A DNA stretch of 64,000 nt from DASXIF01 sp036498145 (GTDB taxonomy: Bacteria > Actinomycetota > Actinomycetes > Mycobacteriales > Jatrophihabitantaceae): the NCBI GenBank assembly GCA_963708625.1, contig CAVPSV010000004.1:434001-498000 (forward strand). The letters run 5' to 3'. Positions 52,547 through 60,955 of the stretch are shown here, piece after piece. Both the position numbers and the translations under genes were made by a program. The notes beneath the pieces were generated by a model. That model saw nothing but the letters and a program-made list of their open reading frames with translations. It ran no database searches and was not told the DNA's origin. Numbering within the stretch: the first letter of the stretch is position 1; the number at the start of each line of letters is the position of its first letter.

Positions 52547-54454
52547 ATGAAGAAGCGCACGCTCGCCGCCCTTGTTGCCGGCGCGACGACCCTGCTCGTG
52601 TCGACGGTGGTGGTGGCGAGCCCGACCTCGGCAACGACGAATCGGTCGATTCCGAACACGCTCCCGTCCTGGCTTGCGCACGCCACGCATCTCGGCGACG
52701 TCGCCACCAAGAGCCAGGTCAGCGGCGATGTCTACCTCGCGCCGCGTGGCGGGCTTGCCGCGCTCGGGCAACTTGCAACCGAGATGGCGACTCCGGGGAC
52801 GGCCGCGTATCACCAGTTCCTCACCAGTGCCGAGTACCAGGCCCGCTTTGCCCCGACCGCGCTGACCGTGCAGGCGGTGACCCGCTACCTGGTTACCTCC
52901 GGCCTCGCGGTCACCGATGTCGGTGCCGGCAACGGCTACGTTTCGTTCACCGGCACCGCCGCCGCGGCGCAGAAGGCATTCAGCACTCGCCTCGAGCGCT
53001 ATCGCCACGACGGAGCCGACGTGCAGGCGCCGGATTCAACGCTGAGCGTGCCGGCTGACCTGGCGGACACGATCCTCACCGTCGACGGCCTGGACACCAC
53101 GCCACACATCGCCAAGCCGGCGGGCATCGTGTCGCCGGACTCCCCGGTGCCGGCCGGATTCCGCAACGCCAGGCCGTGCTCCGTCTTCTACGGCCAGGTG
53201 CAAGCCACCTACCAGGCCGACTTCACCACACCGTTGCCGACCTTCGACGGCCAAACGCTCGCCTACGCACCGTGCGGCTATACCGGGCCGCAGATGCGCG
53301 CCGCGTATGAGGGCAACACCACGCTGTCGGGTGCCGGCGTCACCGTCGCGATCACGGACGCCTATGCCGCGTCCACGATGGCAAAGGACGCCGAGACCTA
53401 CGCTGACCGCAACGGCGACGGGTCCTACGCCGCGGGGCAGTTCGTGCAGACCAAGCCCGGTGCCACCACGCACCAGAAGGCCTGTGACCCGAGTGGCTGG
53501 GCCGGCGAGGAGACGCTCGACGTCGAGGCCGTGCACGCGATGGCGCCGAGCGCGAAGATCCACTACTACGGCGCGAACAGCTGCGAGGACGCTGACCTGC
53601 TCAAGGCGCTGAACAAGGTGGTCAATGACGACACCGCTCAGCTCGTGACGAACTCGTGGGGCGACGTCGAGAGCGCCACCTCGGCGAGCCTGGTGGCGTC
53701 CTACGAATCGGTGTTCCTGCACGGCGCGGTGGAGGGCATGAGCTTCACGTACTCCTCCGGCGATGACGGCGACGAGCTGGCCAACACCGGCGTGAAGCAG
53801 GCGGACTACCCGACGTCCGACCCGTACGTGACGAGCGTCGGCGGTACCTCCACCGGCATCGACGGCAGCGGCAACCTCGCCTTCCAGACCGGTTGGGGCA
53901 CCGAGAAGTACAGCCTGTCGGCGAACGGGACGGCCTGGAACCTGTCGACCGCGTTCCTGTACGGATCCGGCGGTGGCAGCTCCGGGCTGTTCAACCAGCC
54001 GAGTTACCAGGCCGGCATCGCGCCGGCCGGGCACCGTGACGTGCCGGACGTGGCGATGAACGCCGACCCCAACACCGGCATGCTGGTCGGCGAGACGCAG
54101 AAGTTCGGCAAGAAGACGCTGTATGACCAGTACCGCATCGGCGGCACCAGCCTGGCCTCGCCGCTGTTCGCGGGCATGACCGCGCTGGCGATCCAGGCCA
54201 ACGGCGGCCACGGCGTCGGTCTGCTCAACCCGGTGATCTACGCCAACCCGTCGGCGTTCACCGACGTGGTGGAACCGCCGGCCGCGTTGGGTGATGTGCG
54301 GGTGGACTTCGCCAACGGGGTCGACGCATCCGACGGCTTGCTCTATTCGGTGCGGACGTTCGACCAGGACAGCAGCCTCACCGTTGGTCCGGGTTGGGAC
54401 GACGTCACCGGCCTGGGTAGTCCGAATTCAGCGTGGCTCAGCGCCGTCCACTGA
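52547..54454 (+). CDS. secreted S53 peptidase with pro-kumamolisin domain
   Basis: A 635-residue secreted sedolisin. Signal peptide residues 1-29; pro-kumamolisin activation domain about 40-180 (VYLAPRGGLAALGQL, YHQFLTSAEYQARFAP); catalytic domain from about 240. Glu 321 and Asp 325 are in GEETLDVEAVHAMAP, the oxyanion Asp region in TNSWGDVES, Ser 535 in IGGTSLASPLFAGM. The C-terminal calcium site is GWDDVTGLGSPN. These enzymes work best at low pH. GGAGG precedes ATG 52547. A close paralogue follows 63 bases downstream. Confidence 0.93.
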   Translation: MKKRTLAALVAGATTLLVSTVVVASPTSATTNRSIPNTLPSWLAHATHLGDVATKSQVSGDVYLAPRGGLAALGQLATEMATPGTAAYHQFLTSAEYQARFAPTALTVQAVTRYLVTSGLAVTDVGAGNGYVSFTGTAAAAQKAFSTRLERYRHDGADVQAPDSTLSVPADLADTILTVDGLDTTPHIAKPAGIVSPDSPVPAGFRNARPCSVFYGQVQATYQADFTTPLPTFDGQTLAYAPCGYTGPQMRAAYEGNTTLSGAGVTVAITDAYAASTMAKDAETYADRNGDGSYAAGQFVQTKPGATTHQKACDPSGWAGEETLDVEAVHAMAPSAKIHYYGANSCEDADLLKALNKVVNDDTAQLVTNSWGDVESATSASLVASYESVFLHGAVEGMSFTYSSGDDGDELANTGVKQADYPTSDPYVTSVGGTSTGIDGSGNLAFQTGWGTEKYSLSANGTAWNLSTAFLYGSGGGSSGLFNQPSYQAGIAPAGHRDVPDVAMNADPNTGMLVGETQKFGKKTLYDQYRIGGTSLASPLFAGMTALAIQANGGHGVGLLNPVIYANPSAFTDVVEPPAALGDVRVDFANGVDASDGLLYSVRTFDQDSSLTVGPGWDDVTGLGSPNSAWLSAVH

Positions 54455-54463
54455 GCTGCGCTT

Positions 54464-54497
54464 CCTACTGATGCACGTCGCCTACTGATGTCTGTCG
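54464..54497. repeat. 17-bp imperfect tandem repeat between S53 genes
   Basis: CCTACTGATGCACGTCG is followed directly by CCTACTGATGTCTGTCG in the 63-base gap between the two tandem peptidase genes. It may be a trace of the duplication. Confidence 0.7.
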
Positions 54498-54517
54498 CCT
54501 AGAAAGGCGGTCCGTCC

Positions 54518-56437
54518 GTGTCTGACTTCGTCAAAGCCGGCCGGCGTCGGCGCTCGGTGCGTCGCATGCTGCTCGCTGTCGTCGCGGTGGGTGCCGCCAC
54601 CGCGGGCCTGACCGTCACCGCGGGTTCGGCCTCGGCCGCGGGCGCCCATCAGATCCCCAACTCGCTGCCGAAGTGGTTGGCGCATGCGACCCATCTGGGT
54701 CACGCCGGTGCCTCGGCGCCGGTCTCGGCGCGCGTCTACCTGGCCCCGCGGGGCGGGTTGACCACGCTGGCTCAGACCGCGACGGCGATGGCGACGCCCG
54801 GTAGCGCCAGCTATCACAAGTTCCTGACCGCCGCGCAATACCAGGGGCAGTACGCGCCGGCGTCGGCCGACGTTGCGGCCGTGTCGGCGTACCTGCGTTC
54901 GTCCGGCCTGCACGTCACCGGAGTCGGTGCAGAGAACAACTACGTGGCGTTCACCGGCACCGTGTCCGCCGCGGACCGTGCGTTCGGCACCAGCATCGAC
55001 CGGTACCGGCACGCCAACGCGAACGTGCAGGCACCGGCAACGGCGCTGTCCGTCCCGGCGAACCTTGCCTCGAGCGTGCTGACCGTGTCCGGCCTGGACA
55101 CCAGCGCGCACCAGGCGAAGCCGGCCGACGTGTCGCCGCCGCCGCCGGGATTCCGCAATGCCCGGCCGTGTTCGACCTACTACGGATCGGTGAAGGCCAC
55201 CTACCAGGCCGACTTCCACACCAAGCTGCCGAAGTTCGACGGCAAGGTGCTGGCCTACGCGCCGTGCGGGTACGTCGGTTCGCAGTTCCGCTCGGCGTAT
55301 GAGGGCAACACGTCCCTGGACGGCAGCGGCGTCACGGTGGCGATCACCGACGCGTACGGCTCGGGCACGATCGCGTCGGACGCGAACACGTACGCGGTGA
55401 ACAACGGTGACGGCGGATACGCCGCGGGGCAGTTCAGCCAGACCCTGGCGCCCACGTTCACCAACACCGGTGCCTGCGGAAGCTGGTCGGCTGAGGAGAC
55501 GCTCGACGTGGAGGCCGTGCACGCTATGGCACCGGGGGCGAACATCCACTACTACGGCGCGGCCAGCTGCTTCGACAGCGACTTCATCGACAACCTCACC
55601 CAGGTGGTCATGGACGACACCGCGCAGTTGGTGACCAACTCGTGGGGCGAGCCGGGAGAGGGCGAGGACCAGACGGCGATCGCGGCGTACGAGTCGATTT
55701 TCCTGCAGGGCGCGGTGGAGGGCATCAGCTTCATGTTCTCCTCCGGTGACGAAGGTGACGAGCTGGCCAACACCGCCATCGCGCAGGCCGACTATCCGAC
55801 CTCGGATCCGTACGTGACCAGCGTCGGTGGCACGTCGACGGCGATCGGCGCGAACGGCAAGGTGTCGTTCCAGACCGGTTGGGGTACCGAGAAGTACAGC
55901 CTGTCCGGCTCGGGCACCTCGTGGAACCTGGCGGTGCCGTTCCTGTATGGCTCGGGCGGTGGCGCGTCGTCGCTGTTCAACCAGCCGAGCTATCAGGCCG
56001 GCATCGCGCCCGGTCCCTATCGCGAGGTGCCGGATGTGGCGCTGAACGCCGACCCGAACACGGGCATGCTGATCGGGCAGACGCAGGTGTTCCCGGACGG
56101 CACGTACTACGACCAGTACCGGATCGGTGGCACCAGCTTGGCTTCGCCGTTGTTCGCCGGCATGACCGCGCTGGCGGTGCAGCATGCCGGTGGTGCCGTC
56201 GGCCTGCTGAATCCGACGATCTACTCGCACACCTCGGCGTTCACGGATGTGAAGGGCACGCCGGGTGCGCTCGGTGACGTCCGGGTCGACTACGCCAACG
56301 GCGTCGACGCGAGTGACGGGTTGCTGTACTCGGTGCGGACGTTCAATCAGGACAGCGAGCTGGCCATCGCTCCCGGCTGGGACAACGTGACCGGTCTGGG
56401 CACGCCGAACTCGAAGTGGCTGCACGCCCTGGGCTGA
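54518..56437 (+). CDS. secreted S53 peptidase, tandem paralogue
   Basis: A 639-residue paralogue of the preceding gene with the same domain order: signal (about 1-45), pro-kumamolisin domain, catalytic domain. The triad is intact: Glu and Asp in EETLDVEAVHAMAP, Ser in IGGTSLASPLFAGM, calcium site in GWDNVTGLGTPN. The two proteins are alike almost throughout, most strongly in the last 150 residues. The start is GTG 54518 after AAGGCGG; an ATG 27 codons in (MLLAVVAVGAAT) is possible. A large palindromic terminator follows 11 bases after the stop. Confidence 0.93.
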   Translation: MSDFVKAGRRRRSVRRMLLAVVAVGAATAGLTVTAGSASAAGAHQIPNSLPKWLAHATHLGHAGASAPVSARVYLAPRGGLTTLAQTATAMATPGSASYHKFLTAAQYQGQYAPASADVAAVSAYLRSSGLHVTGVGAENNYVAFTGTVSAADRAFGTSIDRYRHANANVQAPATALSVPANLASSVLTVSGLDTSAHQAKPADVSPPPPGFRNARPCSTYYGSVKATYQADFHTKLPKFDGKVLAYAPCGYVGSQFRSAYEGNTSLDGSGVTVAITDAYGSGTIASDANTYAVNNGDGGYAAGQFSQTLAPTFTNTGACGSWSAEETLDVEAVHAMAPGANIHYYGAASCFDSDFIDNLTQVVMDDTAQLVTNSWGEPGEGEDQTAIAAYESIFLQGAVEGISFMFSSGDEGDELANTAIAQADYPTSDPYVTSVGGTSTAIGANGKVSFQTGWGTEKYSLSGSGTSWNLAVPFLYGSGGGASSLFNQPSYQAGIAPGPYREVPDVALNADPNTGMLIGQTQVFPDGTYYDQYRIGGTSLASPLFAGMTALAVQHAGGAVGLLNPTIYSHTSAFTDVKGTPGALGDVRVDYANGVDASDGLLYSVRTFNQDSELAIAPGWDNVTGLGTPNSKWLHALG

Positions 56438-56448
56438 GCGCCGCTGGT

Positions 56449-56502
56449 GTGGATCGTGATGCACCCGGGCGGCTATAGCCGCGCTGGTGCATCACGATCC
56501 AC
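56449..56502. terminator. 54-bp palindrome with T tail between convergent genes
   Basis: A perfect 17-base stem (GTGGATCGTGATGCACC and its complement) encloses a 20-base segment that holds a second perfect palindrome centred on GCTATAGC. TTTT follows on the plus strand. It lies between the convergent peptidase and PKD-like genes and can end transcription from both sides. Its centre matches the palindrome at 22721-22777. Confidence 0.85.
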
Positions 56503-56510
56503 TTTTCGGG

Positions 56511-57428
56511 TCAGTGTGCGGGGTGCGCGTCGGTGGGGTCAGGCACGAGTTCGCCGCGGGCTTGATAGATGTGCACGGTGGTGAACTGCGCCGGCCCGGT
56601 GACGGTGTCCGGGATCTGACGCCACGCCCCGGCGCCGACCTGGAACTGACCGGACCAGCTCACCCGCGCACCGACCCGCCACAGCCCATGGTGGGTGTAG
56701 ACGTGGCCGAAGTAGTCCGGACACAACTTCGTCCGACACGGATCAGCACCGGTGTAGGCCTTCCCCGGACCCGTACTCGTCTCACGTGCCCCGTCGCCGA
56801 AGTCCCAGTCCACCCGCAGCAACTGCACCCGCAACCGCACCAGCTGACCGACTAGCCGCACCGTCCCCAAGGACACATCCACCGGCGTGCCCACCCAGAA
56901 CAACGTCTGAATATTCACCAACGACACCCCACCCGGCGGCGCCACCCCCACCCCCGGACCAGGCACCCGCCGCCGAATCTCCGCCTCCACCGCCGCCGCC
57001 GACACACCGGCTGCTGCTTGCGTCGTTGGCACATTGCAGGCAGCACTTGCAAGCGTCAGCCCGCCGTTGGGGCCGCTCTGGAATTGACCGATGTTTGTTG
57101 TCTTCGCACCGTCCGCTGACGTCGGAGCGCCCTGGCACCACAAAGCGACCTGCTCGCAAGGGCTGGTGATTCCACCCGAGACCGCCTCCACCGAGACATG
57201 TGACCCACAGTCGATGGGCTCAGTCTTGGCGACCGAACCCGAGGATGGCGATGGTTCATGAATCGGAGCGCATCCTTGACTGCCGAAGACACCGACCATG
57301 CCGCCGCCGGCCGCGCCGCGAAGGCCGGTGGCGCATCCCGCAGATACGACAGCACCCAAAGGAACTGCAGGAGTGGTGAACGCAAAGCACGCGGCCGCAA
57401 GGATGCCCAGTCTGCGGATCAGCCTCAT
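56511..57428 (-). CDS. secreted PKD-like protein at the end of the Tad operon
   Basis: A 305-residue exported protein with a signal peptide (residues 1-27). The N-terminal part is Cys-containing and variable. The C-terminal half has a PKD-type segment: LLRVDWDFGDGARETSTG and DYFGHVYTHHGLWRVGARVSW, with the WDFGDG and H-x-Y motifs. PKD folds mediate surface contact. The ATG overlaps the DUF6318 stop by 4 bases, so it belongs to the pilus operon and may be a surface or tip component. The family beyond PKD is not recognised. Confidence 0.7.
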   Translation of the reverse strand: MRLIRRLGILAAACFAFTTPAVPLGAVVSAGCATGLRGAAGGGMVGVFGSQGCAPIHEPSPSSGSVAKTEPIDCGSHVSVEAVSGGITSPCEQVALWCQGAPTSADGAKTTNIGQFQSGPNGGLTLASAACNVPTTQAAAGVSAAAVEAEIRRRVPGPGVGVAPPGGVSLVNIQTLFWVGTPVDVSLGTVRLVGQLVRLRVQLLRVDWDFGDGARETSTGPGKAYTGADPCRTKLCPDYFGHVYTHHGLWRVGARVSWSGQFQVGAGAWRQIPDTVTGPAQFTTVHIYQARGELVPDPTDAHPAH

Positions 57429-58057
57429 GATGGCGACACCTGGTCAACCACACGCCATCGGCCGTTGATCCAGGAGACGAGGACAACGGATCGAAAGCCT
57501 TCGTGTGCCGGAAACCTCTTGTTACTTGGCAAGAGAACCGCGGCTGACTGATCGAGTGTGAATTCCATTGCGTAGTCCGCCAGGACGGGGAACGGTCCAT
57601 CCACTGGATGGGCATTACGTACGGACGGTCTGCCGCCGCGTTGCACTTGATGCTGCGCCCGCAATGTTGTCAGCTCGTTGATGTAGTTCTTGCAGGTTTC
57701 GCATGACGGCAAAGAGAGTTCCGCTATCAACGCAGCATCGTTCGTCGCGATAGCCCAGCTAAGGGCCGAGAGGAAATAGCCCGCGAACGCGTAGGCACCG
57801 GCGCTGCTGTATTCGGTGGCGAGTGGCGACTCCACCGGTGGTTTTTCGCCGGGGAGGACGCCGGGGCCGGTGGTCAGTGGGCCCGTCCGGGTCGGGGTGG
57901 GCGTAGCACTCGGGGTTGCGCTCGCACGCGCAGACGTTGCGCTCGCGGGTCCGGGTGACGGGGGCGGCCCGCCACCAGAGCAGCCCGTCACGAGCAATGC
58001 GGCCGCCAACACGACGCCGACGCTTGTAGTCCTGACCATGCCGTCCTTCCTTGTCAT
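57425..58057 (-). CDS. DUF6318 lipoprotein
   Basis: A 210-residue lipoprotein: lipobox VTGC (Cys 26), a Pro/Ser/Thr-rich linker (residues 30-75), then a DUF6318 domain with YSSAGAYAFAGYFLSALSWA, ELSLPSCETCKNYINEL and the C-terminal VLVSWINGRWRVVDQV. The Cys pair CETC is typical of the domain. It is translationally coupled to the TadG-like gene before it and the PKD-like gene after it. Function is unknown; the context suggests a pilus accessory role. Confidence 0.75.
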   Translation of the reverse strand: MTRKDGMVRTTSVGVVLAAALLVTGCSGGGPPPSPGPASATSARASATPSATPTPTRTGPLTTGPGVLPGEKPPVESPLATEYSSAGAYAFAGYFLSALSWAIATNDAALIAELSLPSCETCKNYINELTTLRAQHQVQRGGRPSVRNAHPVDGPFPVLADYAMEFTLDQSAAVLLPSNKRFPAHEGFRSVVLVSWINGRWRVVDQVSPS

Positions 58058-58545
58058 GACACCGGTTCCCGTGCCGAGGACGTGACTATGTGCCGCACTC
58101 CGGCTGCCTTGCCGAACAGCGCTCCGAACGGCACGTGGGCGACCCAGGTACAGCTCACTTCGATCGTCTCCGCGTCCGCGGACAGCTCGGCGGCCGCGAG
58201 CACGCCGCGCCCCGCGTCGTCTCGTGACACGTAGTCATCGACCGCCTGTTGCACTCCCCCGAATCGCACCGCGCTGCCCCCGACCGGCACTCCAATGCGA
58301 TCCAGATCGGCGGCACTCGCCGCTGCCGACGCGGCCGCGCCGTCGCACAACTCCTGCAAGTCGCGCTGTTGCACGAACGCCTGACCAGCCGCGATCGCAC
58401 CGGCGGTCATGACCATCGCGAGCAGGAAGAAGCCGAGGATCAATGGGATCGTCGAGCCGTCATCCGAGCGCGCGCGGACCTGTGCCGCTCGTCGGCGCGC
58501 AGCCGACACCAGCAGGTCCATGCCGCGCCACGCCGACGCCGTCAT
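58054..58545 (-). CDS. TadG-like pilus/secretion protein
   Basis: About 163 residues. The N-terminal segment DDGSTIPLILGFFLLAMVMTAG is a type IV-like signal anchor with Gly at the cleavage position; QAFVQQRDLQELCDGAAASAA follows, as in actinobacterial TadG/Rv3654c-type proteins. ATG 58545 overlaps the preceding TadE-like stop by 4 bases. It probably forms a minor pseudopilin or assembly factor of the Tad pilus. Confidence 0.75.
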   Translation of the reverse strand: MTASAWRGMDLLVSAARRRAAQVRARSDDGSTIPLILGFFLLAMVMTAGAIAAGQAFVQQRDLQELCDGAAASAAASAADLDRIGVPVGGSAVRFGGVQQAVDDYVSRDDAGRGVLAAAELSADAETIEVSCTWVAHVPFGALFGKAAGVRHIVTSSAREPVS

Positions 58546-59141
58546 GATCCGACGTCCCGGAACTCGTCCACATGCACCGTGTAACGGCCCACCGTCGTGA
58601 TCCCCCGTCCCGACAGCACCGACGGCACCGCGGGCACATCGACACGCCGCGTTACGCACACGGTGAACACCGAGCCGGGCGCGAGCGAGGGCGAGACGAC
58701 GCCGGCCGTGCATGCATCGCCGGCGGCGACCACGCGCACAGTCACGTCGCGGTCATCGTCCTGATCACCGAGCGCGATCCGCACCGCGGCGGCCACCCGT
58801 TCCGGCGCCGACGCAGTGTCCGGGCTCGTCGCAAACGCGCGCCCGGCTTCCCGCGCCGCATTCGTCACGACCAGCTGGCTGTGCTGAACCACCGCAACCG
58901 CCACGATGAGGTACACCAGCGGTAGCAGGACGACGAGCGCAACGAACACGAACTCGATCACTGCGCTGCCACGCTCGCCCGCTGCCGTCGCGGCGCCGAG
59001 CCGGTCCCGAACCCTCGCGCGGGCACCATCGATCCACCGACGTCGGCATACCGATCGCTCGACGCCCGGCGTGGCTGGACAGCCGGGCGCGACGTCTTCG
59101 TCAGGGTCGGCGTCGAGACCGGCCGCAGCGAGAGCCGTCAT
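58542..59141 (-). CDS. TadE-like pseudopilin
   Basis: A 199-residue protein with a long N-terminal region (residues 1-56) before the type IV prepilin-like motif ERGSAVIEFVFVALVVLLPLV, with Gly then Glu at +5. The exported part continues REAGRAFATSPD and VTVRVVAAGD with two Cys. The length before the motif is unusual. It overlaps its neighbours by 4 bases on both sides. Confidence 0.8.
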   Translation of the reverse strand: MTALAAAGLDADPDEDVAPGCPATPGVERSVCRRRWIDGARARVRDRLGAATAAGERGSAVIEFVFVALVVLLPLVYLIVAVAVVQHSQLVVTNAAREAGRAFATSPDTASAPERVAAAVRIALGDQDDDRDVTVRVVAAGDACTAGVVSPSLAPGSVFTVCVTRRVDVPAVPSVLSGRGITTVGRYTVHVDEFRDVGS

Positions 59142-59671
59142 GGCGAGCCCTCCTTGAGCGCCGAAGACGTCACGCGGATCGTCGCCGGCATTGCGAACGG
59201 CAACAGCACCATCTGCAACTGACCGGTGCAGCGCACCTGCACCACACGCAGGCCGGAGTCGGGGTCAGGAGATTCGCTCGCCGCACAGGAGAACCCGCGG
59301 GCCGCGCCCGGGCTCAGCCCCGACGCGATCAGCGAGGAGGCCTTGCCGTTGGCAGCGTCGTTGTCCACGCCGACGTTTGCGGCGTACCGCGCGGCGGCGG
59401 CCGCAGAGGCGGCCACAACGTTGCGCGCGTACATGAACACCGCGAGCTGCAGCACTGCGAACAGCAGCAGGACGAGCAACAGCGTCATCAGCACGAACTC
59501 GACGACCGCGGCGCCGCGATCTGCACCGCGGGGCCCACCTGGATCCGCACCGCGATCGCCGCCGCTGCCAAGCCGGCGGCGGATCGCGTCGACGGCGTGA
59601 AGCCACGGCGAGGTCACGGTCAACCACACCCGCACGCCCCAGCTCGCCGACGCCGATACTTCGCTGCTCAT
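59138..59671 (-). CDS. TadE-like pseudopilin
   Basis: A 177-residue TadE-family protein: RGAAVVEFVLMTLLLVLLLF is the prepilin-like anchor, with Glu at +5 of the processed form; AVFMYARNVVAASAAAAARYAA follows, typical of actinobacterial TadE. About 50 residues precede the motif. The ATG directly follows the stop of the small pilin-like gene. Confidence 0.82.
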   Translation of the reverse strand: MSSEVSASASWGVRVWLTVTSPWLHAVDAIRRRLGSGGDRGADPGGPRGADRGAAVVEFVLMTLLLVLLLFAVLQLAVFMYARNVVAASAAAAARYAANVGVDNDAANGKASSLIASGLSPGAARGFSCAASESPDPDSGLRVVQVRCTGQLQMVLLPFAMPATIRVTSSALKEGSP

Positions 59672-59923
59672 CTACTTGCTGCCGGTCACCGAGTCCAGTG
59701 CCGAGCTGATCGCGGTTTTGATCTCGGGCTCGAACAGGGCCAGGATCGCCACCACCAAGATCGCCGTCATGACCGTGACCATGACCCAGCCCGGCACGTC
59801 CCCTCGGTCCGGCGCACCGGATCGCACACGTCGCAGCGCGGCCGCATGCAGCCGCCGTCCTCGGGCGTCGATCCGACGGCATGCATTCCGGGTCCATCGG
59901 CGAATGGGCAGCGTTTCTGTCAT
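59672..59923 (-). CDS. small single-span protein in the Flp pilin position
   Basis: An 83-residue protein between tadC and tadE, where Flp pilin genes usually lie. It has a basic N-terminal 38 residues, one membrane helix (GWVMVTVMTAILVVAILALF) and a short tail EIKTAISSALDSVTGS like the end of Flp pilins. However, the processing motif reads DRGDVPGWVM, without the Glu at +5. It is either the pilin in a diverged form or an accessory protein. GGAG precedes the ATG. Confidence 0.65.
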   Translation of the reverse strand: MTETLPIRRWTRNACRRIDARGRRLHAAALRRVRSGAPDRGDVPGWVMVTVMTAILVVAILALFEPEIKTAISSALDSVTGSK

Positions 59924-59940
59924 CCGGTTTCTCCTTCTTC

Positions 59941-60879
59941 TCAGCGGGCGAGTGAGGTAAGCGTCAGCAGCCCTGGGTAGAGCGCAAACATGACGGTGAC
60001 CGGCAAGATCATGAAGACGACGGGCATCATCATCGCGATCTCTTTCTTGCCGCCGGCCTCGAGCAGGGCGCGCTTCGACATCTCGCGGACGTCGGCCGCT
60101 TGGGCACGCAGCACGTCGGCAAGCGGGGTGCCGCGTTCGATCGCGACGACGACGCCGGCGAGGAAACGGGCGAACGGCTCGAGGGTGGTTCGTTCCGCGA
60201 CACCGCTCAGCGCCTTGGTCAGTTGAGATCCGGAGCGGGCCTGCGCCAGCGCACTATCGATGTCGCGCGCCAGTTCGCCACTGGTGAGCCGGGCGACCCG
60301 GGCAAGCGCCTCGGCCGGCGCCTCGCCGGCGACGACGGACAGCGCGAGCAGGTCCGCCACCACCGGGAACTCCGCGAGCATCGCCTCCTCACGCTGGTGC
60401 ACCTGGCGACTGAGCCACCAATCCCGTGCCAGCACGCCGACAGCCATGCCGGCGATGGCCGCCCCACCGACCAGCACCGGCTGGACTCCGCCGCGCGCAG
60501 CACAGGCGAGCAACAGCGCCACGGCGCCGAGGACGGTTCCCGCAGTGCCCCAGACGATCTGCTCGATGCGGAATTCCTCGACCGTGGTGTTCACCCCGAG
60601 GCCGGCGAGACGGCGCCGGACCGACGTCGCCCCGCCGATCAGTCGATCGAGCGTCGTGGTCATGTCGCCGAGCGCCGGGCCGAAGATTCGACGTGCCACG
60701 ACAAACGGCGCAGAGGTGGCCGACGGGCGAGCCAGCAGCTTCGATTGCGGCGGCGCCTCGCCGAGGTAGGGAGCAATCCGATCGCCGAGGCGCACCGGAC
60801 GCATCGGCGGCGCCGAGCGCACCGCGATGATCATCCCGATCGAGCCGACCAGCCCTAGCAATGCACCGAGCATGCTCAC
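59941..60879 (-). CDS. tadC: Tad pilus inner-membrane protein TadC (GspF domain)
   Basis: A 312-residue type II secretion F-domain protein: LAEFPVVADLLALSVVAGEAPAEALAR (given in part), RTTLEPFARFLAGVVVAIERG (in part), and a C-terminal helix pair ending VMFALYPGLLTL. It forms the membrane platform with TadB. GTG 60879 is the start. A 76-base gap separates it from tadB, the largest inside the operon. Confidence 0.87.
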   Translation of the reverse strand: MSMLGALLGLVGSIGMIIAVRSAPPMRPVRLGDRIAPYLGEAPPQSKLLARPSATSAPFVVARRIFGPALGDMTTTLDRLIGGATSVRRRLAGLGVNTTVEEFRIEQIVWGTAGTVLGAVALLLACAARGGVQPVLVGGAAIAGMAVGVLARDWWLSRQVHQREEAMLAEFPVVADLLALSVVAGEAPAEALARVARLTSGELARDIDSALAQARSGSQLTKALSGVAERTTLEPFARFLAGVVVAIERGTPLADVLRAQAADVREMSKRALLEAGGKKEIAMMMPVVFMILPVTVMFALYPGLLTLTSLAR

Positions 60880-60955
60880 GTGCGCCCTCGTTTCGCTGCT
60901 GGCGCGCAGCAGACCTCAACCCGGGTGCATAGTTCGATTCGCCCGCCGTGTGCAC

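Noticed and set aside
54482..56464. 660-codon minus-strand frame across the third S53 peptidase
   Set aside because: It is the antisense of a gene with intact S53 motifs and shows no domain or ribosome binding site.
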